Of a stretch of 64,000 bases of DNA, positions 1-10,368 are shown piece by piece (position 1 is the first letter of the stretch; the number at the start of each line of letters is the position of its first letter). The notes under the pieces were generated by a model. The model did not search any database and was not told the DNA's origin. It worked only from the letters and a program-made list of their open reading frames with translations. This DNA comes from CADEED01 sp963842515 (GTDB lineage: Bacteria > Pseudomonadota > Gammaproteobacteria > Steroidobacterales > Steroidobacteraceae): contig CAWJGO010000005.1 in assembly GCA_963842515.1 (NCBI GenBank), positions 1 to 64,000 of the forward strand. Reading direction: 5' to 3'. Made by a program: the position numbers and the translations under genes.

Positions 1-570
1 GCTCGCCGACGATCCGATCGATCAGCTCGCCGAGTGGTGGAAGCTCGCCGAGGCCGAGGTGCCCCTGCCGGACGCGATGACGCTGGCGACCGCCGACGCC
101 GACGGAGCGCCGAACGCCGGATGGTCCTGCTCAAGGGGTTCGGGGCCGAGGGGCTCGGTTCTTCTCGAACCACAAGAGCGTGAAGGGCGCCGAGCTCGAG
201 GCGCGGCCGCGCGCGGCCCTGGTCATCTACTGGCGCGAGCTCGACCGCCAGGTCCGGGCGCGGGGCCCCGTCCACAAGCTGACCGCAGAGCAGTCCGACG
301 ACTACTTCGCGTCGCGGCCCAACGGAAGTCAAGCTGCAGCGTCGATCTCCCCCCAGAGCCGGCCAATCGAGCGCGACGAGCTCGACCGGCTGTTCGAGGC
401 GGCCCGGCAGAGTGCGGGGATGGGCCGACGCCCCCCCGGCGCACTGGGGCGGCTACGCGCTGGAGCCCGAGGAGATGGAGTTCTGGCAGGGCCGCGACGG
501 CCGCATGCACGACCGCTTCCGCTACACCCGGGAAGGCGGGGGCTGGCGCATCGAGCGGCTCGCCCCCTAG
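1..570 (+). CDS. pdxH: Pyridoxamine 5'-phosphate oxidase, 5'-partial, frameshifted
   Basis: This is the FMN-dependent oxidase that makes pyridoxal 5'-phosphate in the cytoplasm. The window opens inside the gene, in the frame of base 2. Family strings can be read across three frames: the N-terminal DDPIDQLAEWW and MTLATADADGAPNA, a substrate-binding stretch (SVKGAELEARPRAALVIYW), RQVRARGPV, and the C-terminal EFWQGRDGRMHDRFRY and WRIERLAP with a stop at 568-570. At least three indels break the frame: near 117 (one C lost in GCCCGG), near 150-165, and in the C run near 430. The product is otherwise complete in order, so I read the shifts as sequencing error rather than decay. It lies upstream of the SRP RNA gene. 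Confidence 0.85.
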
Positions 571-702
571 TGCGTAGATTTCCCGCGGACCGTGCTAGGC
601 GGGGAATTAGCGGTGCCCTGCACTCGCAATCCGCTCTAGCGAGGCCGAATTCCCGTCCGAGGGTCCGGCATTCGGAGCCGGGTCGCCGAGGGCGGCGTTG
701 AC

Positions 703-799
703 GGCCAGGTCCTGCGCAGTGGCGGCCTGTGAACCAGGTCAGGTCCGGAAGGAAGCAGCCTTAAGCGGTAGTCGCCATGTGATGCAGGCAAGCCTGGCT
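703..799 (+). ncRNA. ffs: Signal recognition particle RNA, small bacterial type
   Basis: The universally conserved SRP domain IV core is visible (CAGGTCCGGAAGGAAGCAGC at about 739-758). Its 5' side GCCAGGTCCTGC and 3' side GCAGGCAAGCCTGGC can pair to close the long hairpin. The RNA binds Ffh and directs co-translational membrane targeting. The roughly 97-nt size fits the 4.5S-like form without an Alu domain. Its place just before dnaX-ybaB-recR is a classic arrangement in Gram-positive lineages and supports an actinobacterial source for this end. The exact ends are approximate. Confidence 0.92.
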
Positions 800-869
800 C
801 GAGCCAACCGAGGATGACCCGTCCGGAAGCCTGGTCCCGACGCCGGGTGCACGGTCCATAATTCAGACC

Positions 870-1420
870 ATGAAGCGCACGATCGCCATCGCATTGGTTT
901 TCGCCGGAGTCGCTGCGCCCGCCGCCAATGCGACCAAGACCGTCAGCCCGGCGTCTTACGACTTCGGCGCGCTGCCGATCGGAACCAAGAGCGTTGAGCG
1001 GGCGTTAACGCTGACGGCGACTTGCAACCCGTCGATGGACGGGGTGGTCCCGTGCATGTTCTTCGAGAGCTGGTCGGTGGAGCTCTCCACGGTCGGCGAT
1101 TTCGCGATCGCGGGCGACAACTGCCCCGACCCGCCGGCGTTCCTGTTCGGCGACAACGTGATGCTACAAGCCCGCAGCTGCACCGTGCGCGTCACCTTCA
1201 CGCCGACGGCCTTCGGGCCGCGGCAGGGCACGCTGCTCACCGGGGCGGGACCGAGCGTCCCGCTCTCGGGAAGCGGGCCGACGCTGGTCGTGACCCAGAC
1301 CCAGACCGTGCCGGGACCGGCCCCCACGCCGACCCCCGTGCCGGCGAAGAAGTGCAAGAAGCCGAAGAAGCGCGCGGGCCAGCGGCGAAGAATTGCAGGA
1401 AGGCGAAGAAGAAGGGCTGA
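870..1420 (+). CDS. Exported protein with Ig-like (choice-of-anchor D type) domain, frameshifted near C-terminus
   Basis: The ORF starts at ATG 870 with a signal peptide (MKRTIAIALVFAGVAAPAAN, cut around residues 20-22). It continues with a beta-sandwich-like region of the type VSPASYDFGALPIGT, GDFAI, CTVRVTFTPTAFGPRQG and PLSGSG, as in ASH/choice-of-anchor D domains. A TPTPVP-rich spacer and a lysine-rich tail (KKCKKPKKR) follow. One indel near 1376 moves the end into the frame that finishes KNCRKAKKKG with a stop at 1418-1420. Such proteins are usually secreted or wall-associated. The substrate is unknown. Confidence 0.65.
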
Positions 1421-1421
1421 G

Positions 1422-1752
1422 CTACTTCGCGGGCAGCGTTCCCGCGAACGCCAGGCCGGAGTCGACCCAATCCGTCAGCGCGTCGTCCTCGCTGATCGCT
1501 CCCTGCTCGACGATCACCCAGCCCTTCATCGGGGCGTGGTCAGGCGGGAAGGTCGAAACGCCGCTCTCCTCGAGCGCCTTCGGCGCCATCGTCGGGATCC
1601 AGGCGTACGACCAGGCCTTCCGCGTGCGCGGCGACGGCCATGTTCCCGTTGACGAAGAAGCCGAGCGAGCTGAACAGCTTGCGCTCGGAGATTCCATCCC
1701 TCGTTGCGACGGTCTCGCGAATCCGCTCCGCCAGTCCTTCGTCGTACGCCAT
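1422..1752 (-). CDS. TfoX N-terminal domain protein, frameshifted
   Basis: Reading from ATG 1752, the protein has the TfoX_N pattern: MAYDEGLAERIRE, then ERKLFSSLGFFVNGNMAV and GLVVRLDP. After an indel near 1560-1580 the second frame gives MKGWVIVEQGAI, DDALTDWVDSGLAFAGTLPAK and a stop at 1422-1424. Small stand-alone TfoX_N proteins of about 110 residues are common in actinobacteria and have no settled function. The gene is convergent with the exported protein gene (1-bp gap) and divergent from dnaX (23-bp gap). Confidence 0.75.
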
Positions 1753-1775
1753 GAGCCGAGGATAGACTCGAACCG

Positions 1776-3547
1776 ATGTCCGAATCCGCCTCTCTCTACC
1801 GCCGCCACCGCCCCCAGAGCTTCGCCGAGGTGGTCGGCCAGGAGCACGTCGTCCGCACCCTCTCGAACGCGATCGAGCGCGACCGCGTCCACCACGCCTA
1901 CCTGTTCGTCGGCTCGCGCGGGACCGGCAAGACCTCGATGGCGAAGATCCTCGCCCGCTCGCTCAACTGCGTCAACGGGCCGACGCTCGACGCCCTGCGG
2001 CGAGTGCGAGTCGTGCCCGACGATCGCCGCCGGGACCTCGATGGACGTGATCGAGATGGACGCCGCCTCGAACCGCTCCGTCGACGACGTCCGCGAGCTG
2101 CGCGAGCGCGTCGGCTACGCGCCCGCCGCCGGGCAGCTGGAAGGTCTACATCCTCGACGAGGCCCACATGCTGACCAAGGAGGCGTGGAACGCCTTCCTG
2201 AAGACGCTCGAGGAGCCGCCGCCGAACACCGTCTTCGTCCTCGCGACGACCGAGCCGCAGAAGGTGATGGCGACGATCGTCGACCGCTGCCAGCGCTTCG
2301 ACTTCCAGCGCCCCTCGCTGGAGCAGATCGCCGAGGTCGTGCGCCGCGTCGCCGACGGCCGAGGGGATCGAGGTCGACGACGGCGCCGTCGCGCTGATCG
2401 CGCGCTCGGCCATCGGGCAGCTTCCGCGACGCGCTCGGCACGCTCGACCAGCTCGTCGCCTTCGGCGGCGACGAAGGTCGCGACCGACGACGTCGCTCGA
2501 GGTGCTCGGCGCCGCCGACGCCGAGCTGCTCTTCGACGCCACCGACGCGATCGCCGCCGGCGACGCCGCGGCCGTCGCTCGAGGCCGTCGACCGCCTCGC
2601 CCGCTCGGGCCGCGACCCCGGCCAGTTCGCCGCGCGACCTGGTCGCCCACCTGCGCCAGCTCCTGGTCGCCCGCGCGACCGGCGAGGTCCCCGAGTCGTT
2701 CACCGTCACGGTCGCCCAGCCCGAGCGCCTCGCCGAGCAGGCCGGAGCGCATCGGCGAGGCCGAAGCTGATGGGCGCGATCGACGCGCTCTCGGCGGCGG
2801 TCGCCAACATGCGCGAGGGCGACGACCCCCGGCTCAGCCTCGAGGTGGCGCTGCTGAAGGTCGCGCGCCCGGCGCTCGACTCCTCGCAGGAGGCGCTGCT
2901 GCGACGGATCGAGACAGCTCGAGGCGGGCGGTGGGCAGGGCAGCCCCGCCGGCGCCGCCCGACGCCGAAGGAGGCCCGCCGAGCCCAAGGCGGCGTCCAG
3001 CCCCAAGGAGAAGCCCGCCGAGGCGCCGAGCCGGAGCCTCAGCAGCCCCTACGCCGGCGTCGCGACCGCGATACCCCCGAGGCGAAGCCGAGGAGATCGG
3101 CGCGACGATCTGTGGCGACGCATCCAGCAGCATCGAGCGTCGTGCAGTCGAGCTCTGGCCGGCGGTCGTCGACCACGTCCGCGACTCCGGCGGCCGAGAT
3201 GCTCTCGACGATCTTCGAGGGTGCGCGGCCGATGGCGATCGACGCCGAGCGCGCGGTGCTCTACGATCGGGTTCCCGTCGTCGGCGCCAAGTTCACAAGC
3301 GAAAGGCCGAGTCGAGGCCGAACGTGGAGCAGGTCGCCGAATCGATGAAGGCGATCCTCGGGGAGCCGCTGCGCCCCGTCTACGAGCTGATGGACGAGGC
3401 GCCCGAGGCCGCAGGTCAGGAGCCGCGGCTCACCTCGATGGGCGACGAGGAGATCATCGAGCTGATCAAGACAAAATTCGACGCGCGCGAGATCGTCGAG
3501 AGCGACGAAGCCCGAGAAGGGGCGCGCAGAGCAGGGAGGCGGGCTGA
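1776..3547 (+). CDS. dnaX: DNA polymerase III subunit gamma/tau, multiply frameshifted
   Basis: This is the clamp-loader ATPase of the replisome. From ATG 1776 the product has YRRHRPQSFAEVVGQEHVV, a Walker A motif (GSRGTGKTS), zinc-knuckle cysteines (PCGECESC), DAASNRSVDDVRELRE, a Walker B DEAH box and TLEEPPPNTVFVLATTEPQK. Domain III follows (RDLVAHLRQLLVA, VALLKVARPALD), then a variable, Pro/Ala-rich tail and a conserved C-terminus. The protein alternates between frames at about 1990, 2135, 2360, 2420, 2500, 2580, 2630, 2745, 2920 and beyond. Two of these sites (near 2500 and 2580) are an extra G just before CTCGAG. The stop TGA at 3545-3547 overlaps the ybaB start as TGATG, indicating translational coupling. 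Confidence 0.88.
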
Positions 3548-3896
3548 TGCCCAAGGGGCCGGACATGGGCCAGCTGATGAAGCAGGTCCAGCAGATGCAG
3601 GCCGACATGGCGAAGGCCCAGGAGGAGCTGAAGAACGAGACCGTCGAGGCCAGCGCCGGCGGCGGCATGGTGAAGGTGACGATGAGCCGGCGACATGGCG
3701 CTCCGCGAGATCACGATCTCGCCCGACGCGATCGACCCCGAGGACCCCGAGCTGCTCCAGGACATGGTCACCGCCGCGGTCAACGAGGCGATCCGCGCCG
3801 CCCAGGAGCTTGCCTCCGCGAAGCTCGGCGGCATCACCGGCGGAATGGGCGGCCTGCCCGGGGATGGGCGGCGGCATGCCCGGCCTCGGCGCCTAG
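3547..3896 (+). CDS. ybaB: YbaB/EbfC family nucleoid-associated protein, frameshifted
   Basis: This is a small DNA-binding dimer encoded between dnaX and recR in many bacteria. The N-terminus MPKGPDMGQLMKQVQQMQAD is the typical long helix. VEASAGGGMVKVTM precedes an indel near 3690, then ALREITISPDAIDPEDPELL and a Gly/Met-rich tail ending PGLGA with a stop at 3894-3896. A second indel lies in a G run near 3860. The length of about 115 residues is normal. The ATG overlaps the dnaX stop codon. Confidence 0.88.
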
Positions 3897-4831
3897 GCGA
3901 CGTCGACCGTCTTCAGCCGCCGGGCCACCGCCGAGATGGTGCGCTCGACCTGACGGGCTTCGTGAGCCACCTGCCGGTGCGTGAACCGGAGACTTGTCAG
4001 CCCCGCCGCGGCATGGGCCTGATCCCGGCGGCGATCGCGCGCCTGCTGGATGGGAGTGCGGTGGTAGGTGAGGCCGTCGGTCTCGACGACCAGACCCAGA
4101 TCGCGCCAGTAGAAGTCGACGACGAACCCATTCAGGCGGACGCCGGTCTCCGGCTGGGGCAGGCCCGCGCGCCGCGCGATCGGGAGGAACCGGCGCTCCA
4201 GCTCCGATTCGGTCAATACGAACGTGTCGCGGTCGAGGAGGTCGCGGAGCACCTTGACCCCGCGCTGCCCCGGCCTCGCGGCGAGCTCGGTTCGGAGCTC
4301 ATCGGCGCCGATCAGGTTCAGCTTGTCGGCCTGGTTGACGGCGCGCTCGAGGCGGGGGAGGTGCAGTTCGACGGCGAGGTCGATGAGGGTGCGGGCCGGT
4401 GAGGTGACGGGGATGCGGTCGTGGACTGTGATGTCGGCGGCCGGCAGATCGACTCGGTGAGTTCGGATCCCGCTTGGCCGCACGTCTCTCAGTTTGGGCA
4501 ATGAGATCGAGACCTCGCGCTCGGGCCCGAAGATCGCATAGAGAGCAGCTGCACTCGAATGGCTGAGCACTGACCTGGGACCGCAGGCGAGTACCGCGGC
4601 CATCCAGATCCCCGGCTGGGTCAGATCGGGATGACCGACCGCGTAGACGCTCGGGTGAATGCGATGGAGCCGGCCGATCGCAATCCGATGCTCGATCGCG
4701 CTCCGGGTGAACCCGCGCTTGACCAGCTGGGCGCGTGACACCACTCCATGCTGAAGGGAAGCGAGCTTCCAGACGCTCGCTGGGCTGCTCTTGGGATCTC
4801 GTACACGCCATGGGCCTGTATGAGATCCCAC
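3893..4831 (-). CDS. AbiEi-type antitoxin domain plus DUF559 (PD-(D/E)XK-like) protein
   Basis: This 312-residue ORF is one of the few uninterrupted ones in the left segment. Residues about 20-65 form a winged-helix N-terminal region of the AbiEi_4 type (LASLQHGVVSRAQLVKRGFT, IHPSVYAVGH). The middle has SHSSAAALY and PARTLIDLA. The C-terminus has a DUF559 endonuclease-like core (ESELERRF, VDFYWRDLGLVVETDG, RRRDQAHAAAGL). No AbiEii nucleotidyltransferase partner lies next to it; its neighbours are ybaB and recR. Such solitary proteins are abundant in actinobacteria and often annotated as type IV antitoxin-like. The nuclease assignment is by fold pattern only. It sits on the strand opposite the dnaX-ybaB-recR run and may be an insertion into that run. 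Confidence 0.7.
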   Translation of the reverse strand: MGSHTGPWRVRDPKSSPASVWKLASLQHGVVSRAQLVKRGFTRSAIEHRIAIGRLHRIHPSVYAVGHPDLTQPGIWMAAVLACGPRSVLSHSSAAALYAIFGPEREVSISLPKLRDVRPSGIRTHRVDLPAADITVHDRIPVTSPARTLIDLAVELHLPRLERAVNQADKLNLIGADELRTELAARPGQRGVKVLRDLLDRDTFVLTESELERRFLPIARRAGLPQPETGVRLNGFVVDFYWRDLGLVVETDGLTYHRTPIQQARDRRRDQAHAAAGLTSLRFTHRQVAHEARQVERTISAVARRLKTVDVA

Positions 4832-4875
4832 AAGCGGCTCGATTCGCCCCCCGGACCGAAGGTAGGCTGCGATCT

Positions 4876-5466
4876 GTGTACGCCGGGCCCATCAGCCGCC
4901 TGATCTCGGAGCTCTCGCGGTTGCCCGGGATCGGCCAGCGGACCGCGCAGCGGCTCGCGTTTCACATCCTGCGCGCCGACGACGAGGAGGCGTCGCGCTC
5001 GCCGACGCGATCCGCGAGGTCAAGGAGAAGGTCGGGCTCTGCGAGGTCTGCTTCAACCTGGCGGAGGGGCCGCGTTGCGGGATCTGCGAGGACGACGCGC
5101 CGTGACGCCTCGCTCATCTGCGTCGTCGAGGAGCCGGCCGACGTGATCCCGATCGAGCGCACCGGCGAGTACCGCGGCGTCTACCACGTGCTCGGCGGCG
5201 CGCTGTCGCCGATCGACGGCATCGACCCCGAGGACCTGAAGATCGCCGAGCTGGTGGAGCGGGTGAACGGCGAGACCTCGCGAGGTCGTCCTGGCGACCA
5301 ACCCGACGACGACCGGGGAGGCGACCGCGCAGCACATCGCCGAGCAGCCTGCGCGAGCGACGTCACCGTCACGCGCCTCGCGAGCGGCCTTCCGGTCGGC
5401 GCCGACCTCGAGCACGCCGACGAGGTCACCCTGGGCAGGGCCCTGTCGGGCCGGCGCTCCGCCTGA
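4876..5466 (+). CDS. recR: Recombination mediator RecR, frameshifted
   Basis: RecR acts with RecO/RecF to load RecA in gap repair. The GTG start at 4876 gives VYAGPISRLISELSRLPGIG, with the helix-hairpin-helix GIGQRTAQRLAFHIL. Next come zinc-finger cysteines (CEVCFNLAEGPRCGIC), then a Toprim region (ICVVEEPADVIPIERTGEY, GVYHVLGGALSPIDGI). The C-terminus has VTVTRLASGLPVGADLEHAD and TLGRALSGRR. The total of 197 codons matches the family. Indels sit near 4993 (a lost G in TCGGCGCTC), 5097, 5283 (an extra C in TCG-C-GAG) and 5343. It completes the dnaX-ybaB-recR set. Confidence 0.88.
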   Translation: MYAGPISRLISELSRLPGIGQRTAQRLAFHILRADDEEASRSPTRSARSRRRSGSARSASTWRRGRVAGSARTTRRDASLICVVEEPADVIPIERTGEYRGVYHVLGGALSPIDGIDPEDLKIAELVERVNGETSRGRPGDQPDDDRGGDRAAHRRAACASDVTVTRLASGLPVGADLEHADEVTLGRALSGRRSA

Positions 5467-5504
5467 GCTCAGGGCGTAGGATCCGCCCATCGGATCTGGG
5501 AGGA

Positions 5505-7348
5505 CCGACAGCCTCAGAAGCACCGCGGTCGCGGCGATCCTCGCTGCCCTGGCCTGCCTGGGCGCTGCGAGCGTCGCGCACGGGCACGGGCTGCCGCCGA
5601 CCCCGGAGGAACGGGCTCAGGCCCAGTTCGAGGTTCGCGCGATCGAGCCGCCGCTGCCGCCGACGCCGCAGGGCCAGTGCGGCCGGGGTCGCGCCCGGAG
5701 ACCGGCATCCAGGGCCGGGTCAGCCGCGGCGGACCACGACGAGCGGCCGCGCGGCCGAGGGCTACACCTGCAACACCGAGCTCGTCGGCTCACTACGGCA
5801 AGCCGAGACGCCGGTCGGCACGGTCGGCGGCTTCAAGGTCGAGCGCTACGTCGACGCCGCCGGCCACGACTGCGCCTACTACGACACGACGCTGCTCTTC
5901 CCGACCAACATCTTCGACGAGGAGGGCGGCGTGAACGTCCTCGACATGTCCGACCCCGACGCAACCCGGTCCTGACCGACGCGGCTCGTCGACGCCGGCG
6001 ATGCTCTCGCCGCACGAGTCGCTGGTGCGTCAGCAAGGAGCGCGGCGTGCTCGCCGCCGTCGCCGGCAACCCGGCCTTCAACGCCGGCATCGTCGACGTC
6101 TACGACATCTCCGCAGGACTGCCGCCACCCGGTGCTCAAGTCCTCGCTCGCCGGTCGGCGTCCTCGGCCACGAGAGCGGCATGGCGCCCGACGGCAGCAC
6201 CTTCTACTCGGCCTCGCCCGGCACCGCCGACGCATCGTCGCGGTCGACATCTCGAACCCGTCGCTGCCGGTGCCGATCTGGCGATCGGCAACTACGACTC
6301 GCACGGCCTCTCGATCTCGCGACGACGGCAACCGCGCCTACGTCGCCGGCGATCGGCGTCCGGGCTGATCATCCTCGACACCTCCGAGGTCCAGGCGCGC
6401 GTCGCCGAATCCCGACGGTGCGCGGAGATCTCGCGCCTCGACCTGGGACACGATGAGCATCCCGCAGAACGCGATCCCGATCACGATCAACGGCCACCCC
6501 TACGTCGTCGAGATCGACGAGTTCGGCAGCGCTCGAGCGAAGGTCGGCGCCGGCGCGCATCATCGACATCGCCGACGAGACGAAGCCGCAGGTGATCTCC
6601 GAACCTGCGCCTCGAGGTCCACCAGCCGGAGAACTTCGCCGCGATCGCGCGACGACCCGGGCGCCGCAGCTCCCGGTCCAGGGCTACGCCGGCCACTACT
6701 GCAACGTCCCGACGCGCGTCGATCCCGGGATCGTCGCCTGCAGCATGATCCTCTCCGGGCCTGCGCGTCTTCGACATCCGCGACCCGCACGCACCCGCGG
6801 GAGATCGCCTACTTCAACGCGCCGATCCCGGACCGCGCGACGCCGGGCTTCGAGGCGAGCAACTGGGCGATGTCGAGCCCGTCGTTCGTGCCCGAGCGCG
6901 GCGAGATCTGGTACTCGCGACGGCTACAGCGGCTTCTACGCCGTGCGGGTGACCAACGGCGCCTGGGGGTCGGCAGGCCAGGCGGCGGACATCCCGGCAA
7001 GCGGGACGACCGCCTCGACGACTCCCTCCGCGAACTGCTTCCGCGCGCGCTCGACCCTCGCGGCCGGCCCCCAAGAAGACGCGCGGCACGTCGGGCGCCG
7101 ATGTGGTCGTGGGCGGCAACAAGGCCGAGCGGTTCCGGATGAAGGGCGGCGCGGACAGGGTCTGTGCCAGGCGTGGGAACGACGTCCTGCGGGGCGGCCC
7201 GGGCAGGGACCGCCTTCGCGGCGGCAAGGGCAACGACCGTCTCATCGGCGGCCCCGGCCGCGACCTACTCGCCTGCGGCAAGGGGCGCAAGGACTTCGCA
7301 GTGGCCGGTCCCGGGGACCGGGTCCGCAGCTGCGAAAAGCGGCGTTAG
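5505..7348 (+). CDS. Large exported LVIVD-repeat-like protein with RTX-type C-terminus, heavily frameshifted
   Basis: A signal peptide reads AAILAALACLGAASVAHG in the frame of 5519, without a clear ATG; a GGGAGGA ribosome site is at 5498-5504. Scattered frames then give YCNTELVG-type text, FKVERYVDAAGHDCAYYDTT, GVNVLDMSDPD, LSPHESLV, GIVDVYDISAG and IILDTSEVQ, typical of LVIVD/beta-propeller proteins. The last frame holds Gly/Asp-rich calcium-binding nonapeptides (GGADRVCARRGNDVLRGG, GGKGNDRLIGGPGRDLL) and stops at 7346-7348. There are more than a dozen indels, so the boundaries are approximate. The protein probably binds calcium outside the cell; its function is unknown. Confidence 0.55.
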
Positions 7349-7604
7349 AGGCGGCGCGTCGGGTCGTCTCGTATCCGCGCGAGCGCTGCTGCGGGTACTC
7401 GTCCTTCTTGCTGCCCCGGTCGCTCGTCTGGACCAGCTCGTAGAGCAGCGACAGCGCCAGCCCGGCGCCGCCGGCGATCATCAGGATCAGCCCGACGGTC
7501 TGGATGTCGATCACGTCCGTGTCGACGGTGATCGCGTAGCGCAGAATTGCGCCTGCAGCGATCAGGAACATTGCCGTTGCGATAGTCATGGCGCGGGTGA
7601 GCAT
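7345..7604 (-). CDS. Small two-helix membrane protein
   Basis: ATG 7604 opens a short protein with two hydrophobic helices (TIATAMFLIAAGAILRYAI and TVGLILMIAGGAGLALSLLY) and a charged tail beginning ELVQTSDRG. This pattern is common for DUF-type actinobacterial envelope proteins of about 80 residues. In the sequence as given the frame runs on to 7242. A single-base shift near the end would use the TAA at 7345-7347, which gives the normal size and a convergent end with the preceding gene. I chose that end by inference. Confidence 0.5.
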
Positions 7605-7699
7605 ACCCGAGCAGCCGCGATTCTCACCCGCAATCAGGCGCTCAGGCGCGGCTCCCGCCGGCGTCCGCCTCAGGCGACGGTCTCGCTCAGCCCGATCCT

Positions 7700-9810
7700 C
7701 TAGTGCAGCCGGCGCAGCGGCTTCGGCGCCCACCAGTTCCACTGGCCGAGCAGCTCCATCAGCGACGGGACCAGCAGGGCGCGGATGATGGTCGCGTCGA
7801 TCAGGACCGCGAGCGCCGTGCCGATGCCGTTCTGCTTGATGAAGATGATCTCGCGAGGTCGCGAAGGCGCCGATCGCGATCGCGAACAGCAGCGCCGCGG
7901 CGGTGACGATCCGGCCGGTCCGCTCGAGCCCGATCGCGACGCACTCGGAGTCGCTCGCCCCGGCGTCGCGCGCCTCCTTGATCCGCGAGAGCAGGAAGAC
8001 CCCGTAGTCGGTGGAGAGGCCGAACGCGACCGCGAACAGCAGGATCGGCATCGTCTGTTCGAGCGCGCCCTGGCTGCGGTAGTCGAGCAGGCCCTCGAAG
8101 CGGCCGTCCTGGAAGATGAGGACGAGGAGCCCGAAGACGGCGCGTCAGGTTGAGCATGTTCATGACCAGCTGCTTGACGGGCAGCACCACCGATCCCGTC
8201 ATCAGGAAGAGGACGATCAGCGTCGCGATCACGATGATCGCGACGGCGATCGGCAGGTGCTCCTCGAGGCTCGCCTGGAAGTCGAGGAAGTTCGCCGTGG
8301 CGCCGGTGACGAGCACCTCGGCGCCGCTCGGCGCGTCGATCTCGCGCACTGCGCGAACCGTGTCGCGGCTGGCCTCGTCGATGTACGGGTTGCTCCGAGA
8401 TCGCCTCGATCACGGTCAGGTCCGTCGCCAGCCTTCTGCGGCGGGTTGACCGCCGCGACGCCCTCGGTGCCGCTCGAGCTGCTGCTGCGACCGCCGGCCG
8501 CGTCGGACTCCTCCGAGCTCGAGACGACCACGCGGACGGGGGTGTCGCGGTTCGGCGGGAAGTCGGCCCGCAGGACGTCGTCGACCTGCCGGGCGCTCCG
8601 CTCCTCGGGCAGGATCTGCGCGTCGGGCGAGGTGAACTTGATCCGCAGGAACGGGATGCCCATCGCGATCAGGAGGGCGGCGCTGGCGGCGGCGATCGGC
8701 GCCGGGGCGGCGCATCACGAAGCGCGACGAGCCGGTACCAGAAGCCCGCTTCGGCCGGCCGCGAGTCGGCGTCGGCGCGGCGCTGCAGGAACTTCGGCGC
8801 GAGCGAGTTGACGCGGCTCGCCGAGCAGGGCGAGCACGGCGGGCAGCACGGTCAGCGAGATCAGCGCCGCCATCAGGGCGACGAGCGAGCCGCCGAGGCC
8901 CATCGAGTAGAGGAAGCGCTGCGGGAAGACCATCAGCGAGGCGAGCGCGGCGGCGACGGTCAGCGACGAGAAGAGGACGGTGCGGCCCGACGTCGCCATC
9001 GTCACGCCTCATCGCCTTCAGCCCGGGCCCGTGGTTGGCGAGCTCCTCCCGGTATCGCGAGACCACGAACAGGCTGTAGTCGATCGCCAGCCCCAGGCCC
9101 AGCCCCGTGGTCAGGTTGAGCGCGAAGATCGAGATCGAGCCGAGCTCCGAGGCGATGCTGAGCATCAGGAAGGTGCTGACGATCGCGAGCCCGCCGACCA
9201 TCAGCGGCAGCAGCGCGACGCGACCAGGCTGCGGAAGAAGAGGAACGAGAGCAGGAAGAGGAGCGGGAAGGCGAGCAGCTCGGCCGTCTGCAGGTCCTTC
9301 TCGACCTGCTGGTTGACCTGCTCGTTGGGCGAGCGCGAGGCCCCCGACCGAGACGCCCTCCTCGCCGCTCAGGTCCTCGCGGATCGCGGTCGGACGCCTC
9401 CTGCAGCTCCTTGTCCTCGGTGGGCTTGAGGCTGACCGCCAGGTAGGCGGCGTCCTGGTCCTCGGAGACGAAGTCGCGGGAGCCCGTCTCGAGGAAGCCG
9501 ACCGAGCGCTCGCCACGTCCGGGTCCTCGCTGCAGCGAGCTGCGGTGACCTCGCGGACGCGGGCCTCGCCGCCGGGCTGCGTCACGTCAACGTCCTCGAT
9601 CAGGACGATCACGCTCGCGTTGCGGTAGCCGGCCTCCTCGAGGCGCTCGCTGGCGATGATGCTCTCGGTGTCGGGGTCGTCGGCCCCGTAGGGGTCGAGC
9701 TTGTCGGCGACCGAGCCGCCGATGGCGCCGGCGACGCCGAAGAAGACGACGGCCATGACCACGACCCATTTGCCGCGGTTCTCGGCCAGCCGTGCGAGTG
9801 CGTCGAACAT
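7700..9810 (-). CDS. MMPL/RND-superfamily membrane transporter, frameshifted
   Basis: ATG 9810 gives MFDALARLAENRGKWVVVMA, a first membrane helix, then a large extracytoplasmic loop (GADDPDTESIIASERL). A helix cluster with LGLGLAIDYSLFVVSRYREE follows, which is the hallmark of MMPL repeat one. The second half repeats the design: VSSSEESDAAGG loop text, then FGLSTDYGVFLLSRIKEARD, GRIVTAAALLFAIAIGAFA and IGTALAVLIDATIIRALLVP, ending WNWWAPKPLRRLH with a stop at 7700-7702. About 700 residues is normal for the family. Indels occur near 9515, 9390, 9340, 9220, 9010, 8805, 8715, 8435, 8395, 8140 and 7855. The start overlaps the padR stop (ATGA), so PadR probably controls it. The substrate may be a lipid or a drug. 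Confidence 0.85.
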
Positions 9811-10364
9811 CAGTCCTCCCGTCCGCGCTCTAGTGCGAGCGCCGCTTGTTCGAAATGGTCAGCCATGAAGTCGTTGAAGGCGATGCCCGAGGTGAGCACC
9901 GTGTAGGCGGGGAGGTCCTTGCCCTCGGCATCGCGACTCGATCTCGCGCAGGCGCGCGGCGGTCCGCGCGCGCCTGCTCCGCTCGGTCTCGGGCGATGCG
10001 CGGGCGCGCTGCCGGGCTCGACGGCGCCGGCGAGGAAGAGCTTCAACATCCCCTCGTCGCGGCACTCGAGGTCGGCCGACGGCTCACGGTGCCACTCCCG
10101 AAGCCTCTTCTTCCCGGCCGGGGTGATCCTGTACACGGTGCGCTGCCTCCCGCCCGTCGGCTCGTCGGTGCCCTCGATCAGCCCGTTCTCGGCGAGGCGC
10201 TTCAGCTCGGGGTAGATCTGGCCGTAGCTGGCGGCCCAGAAGAAGCGGGTGGACGAGTCGACGAACGCCTTGATCTCGTAGCCGGTCCGGGGGCGCATCG
10301 CGACGATCCCCAGGATCGCCTTGGCGGTCGCGCTCAGGTCCTCCGCTTTCGGCCCGGCCTCCAT
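9810..10364 (-). CDS. PadR-family transcriptional regulator, frameshifted
   Basis: From ATG 10364 the winged-helix domain is complete: LSATAKAILGIVAMRPRTGY, EIKAFVDSSTRFFW, YGQIYPELKRLAENGLIEG, then VYRITPAGKKRLREW. The C-terminal dimerisation part (Vir_C-like) is shifted near 9930-10010 and ends FMADHFEQAALALERGRED. PadR proteins repress neighbouring efflux or stress genes and are released by small ligands. The stop codon overlaps the start of the MMPL transporter, which is the likely target together with padR itself. Confidence 0.85.
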   Translation of the reverse strand: MEAGPKAEDLSATAKAILGIVAMRPRTGYEIKAFVDSSTRFFWAASYGQIYPELKRLAENGLIEGTDEPTGGRQRTVYRITPAGKKRLREWHREPSADLECRDEGMLKLFLAGAVEPGSAPAHRPRPSGAGARGPPRACARSSRDAEGKDLPAYTVLTSGIAFNDFMADHFEQAALALERGRED

Positions 10365-10368
10365 GTAT

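Noticed and set aside
7242..8051. 269-residue ORF spanning the MMPL end and the small membrane protein
   Set aside because: It fuses two different genes through an indel; the MMPL ends at 7700 and a new ATG at 7604 starts the next protein.
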